Shown here: positions 63,874 through 64,000 of the stretch, one piece after another
Layout of the letters: every line of letters begins with the position of its first letter
Position numbering within the stretch: the stretch's first letter is position 1
From: Blasia pusilla
Lineage: Eukaryota > Marchantiophyta > Marchantiopsida > Blasiales
Reading direction: 5' to 3'
Assembly: GCA_050084515.1 (NCBI GenBank)
Contig: CM114273.1
Coordinates: 43,214,001 to 43,278,000, forward strand
Length of the DNA: 64,000 nucleotides
Position numbers and translations under genes: made by a program
The notes under the pieces: generated by a model
Told to the model about the DNA's origin: nothing
The model's input: only the letters and a program-made list of their open reading frames with translations
The model's database searches: none

Positions 63874-64000
63874 GATTAACTTATTACTGGAATGTGGACT
63901 CTTTGCCATGGATTTTTCGAGTCGGTCTTGTGACATTGCCCTAATCCTCTATTAAGGATGGTAGGGATACCACCAATCATGTGCCCTCAACTAGGGCATG
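63874..64000. other. Right edge, nothing recognised
   Basis: Short non-coding sequence with no assignable feature. Confidence 0.4.

Overview
This is a nuclear chromosome segment from a land plant. The evidence is three housekeeping genes, two of them split by many short GT-AG introns (KIN-4-type kinesin, RPT4 proteasome ATPase, mitochondrial-type ribosomal protein bL33), set among degraded plant-style transposons (Copia, Ty3/gypsy with a chromodomain, hAT, Helitrons, MITEs, tRNA-related SINE-like units) and long (GA)n microsatellites. The species cannot be read from the sequence. The LINE tail with a zinc-knuckle C terminus and the ZNF862-like hAT make a non-seed plant a reasonable guess, no more. 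There are no bacterial, plasmid, CRISPR or organelle-genome features.

Layout. Bases 1-15600 are AT-rich repeat territory: the C-terminal end of a hAT transposase at the left edge, short perfect inverted repeats, tRNA-like units, Helitron-like elements near 2.35, 6.4 and 15.2 kb, a TIR element near 3.6 kb and a broken Copia pol gene near 10-11.3 kb. Bases 15600-20300 are richer in GC and are mostly simple repeats plus two diverged tandem arrays. The three recognised genes then occupy 20.3-51.7 kb: kinesin (plus strand, 20312-36430, 25 modelled exons), bL33m (minus strand, 39499-39669, one exon, flanked upstream by a 358-bp Harbinger-type MITE) and RPT4 (plus strand, 47565-51704, 10 exons). From 40.5 to 46.5 kb and from 55 kb to the end the window is again repeats and decayed elements, including a 63-bp coding-length minisatellite (53.8-54.2 kb), a three-unit array with a TATA-like motif in every unit (58.3-61.3 kb) and a Ty3/gypsy integrase/chromodomain relic (61.9-62.3 kb).

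The three genes act in unrelated processes (microtubule-based transport, mitochondrial translation, protein degradation) and are not an operon or cluster. The kinesin and RPT4 exon models were built by hand: each junction was chosen so that the reading frame closes and the family's conserved sequence continues across it. The kinesin model gives about 1,489 residues and RPT4 gives 398. Two kinesin introns need GC-AG splicing. I found no convincing new biological system. The most unusual items are the inverted and tandem LINE tails in kinesin intron 1, the family of roughly 190-bp Helitron-like elements, a compact three-stem tRNA-like fold beside a perfect 19-bp inverted repeat, and the foldback in RPT4 intron 1.
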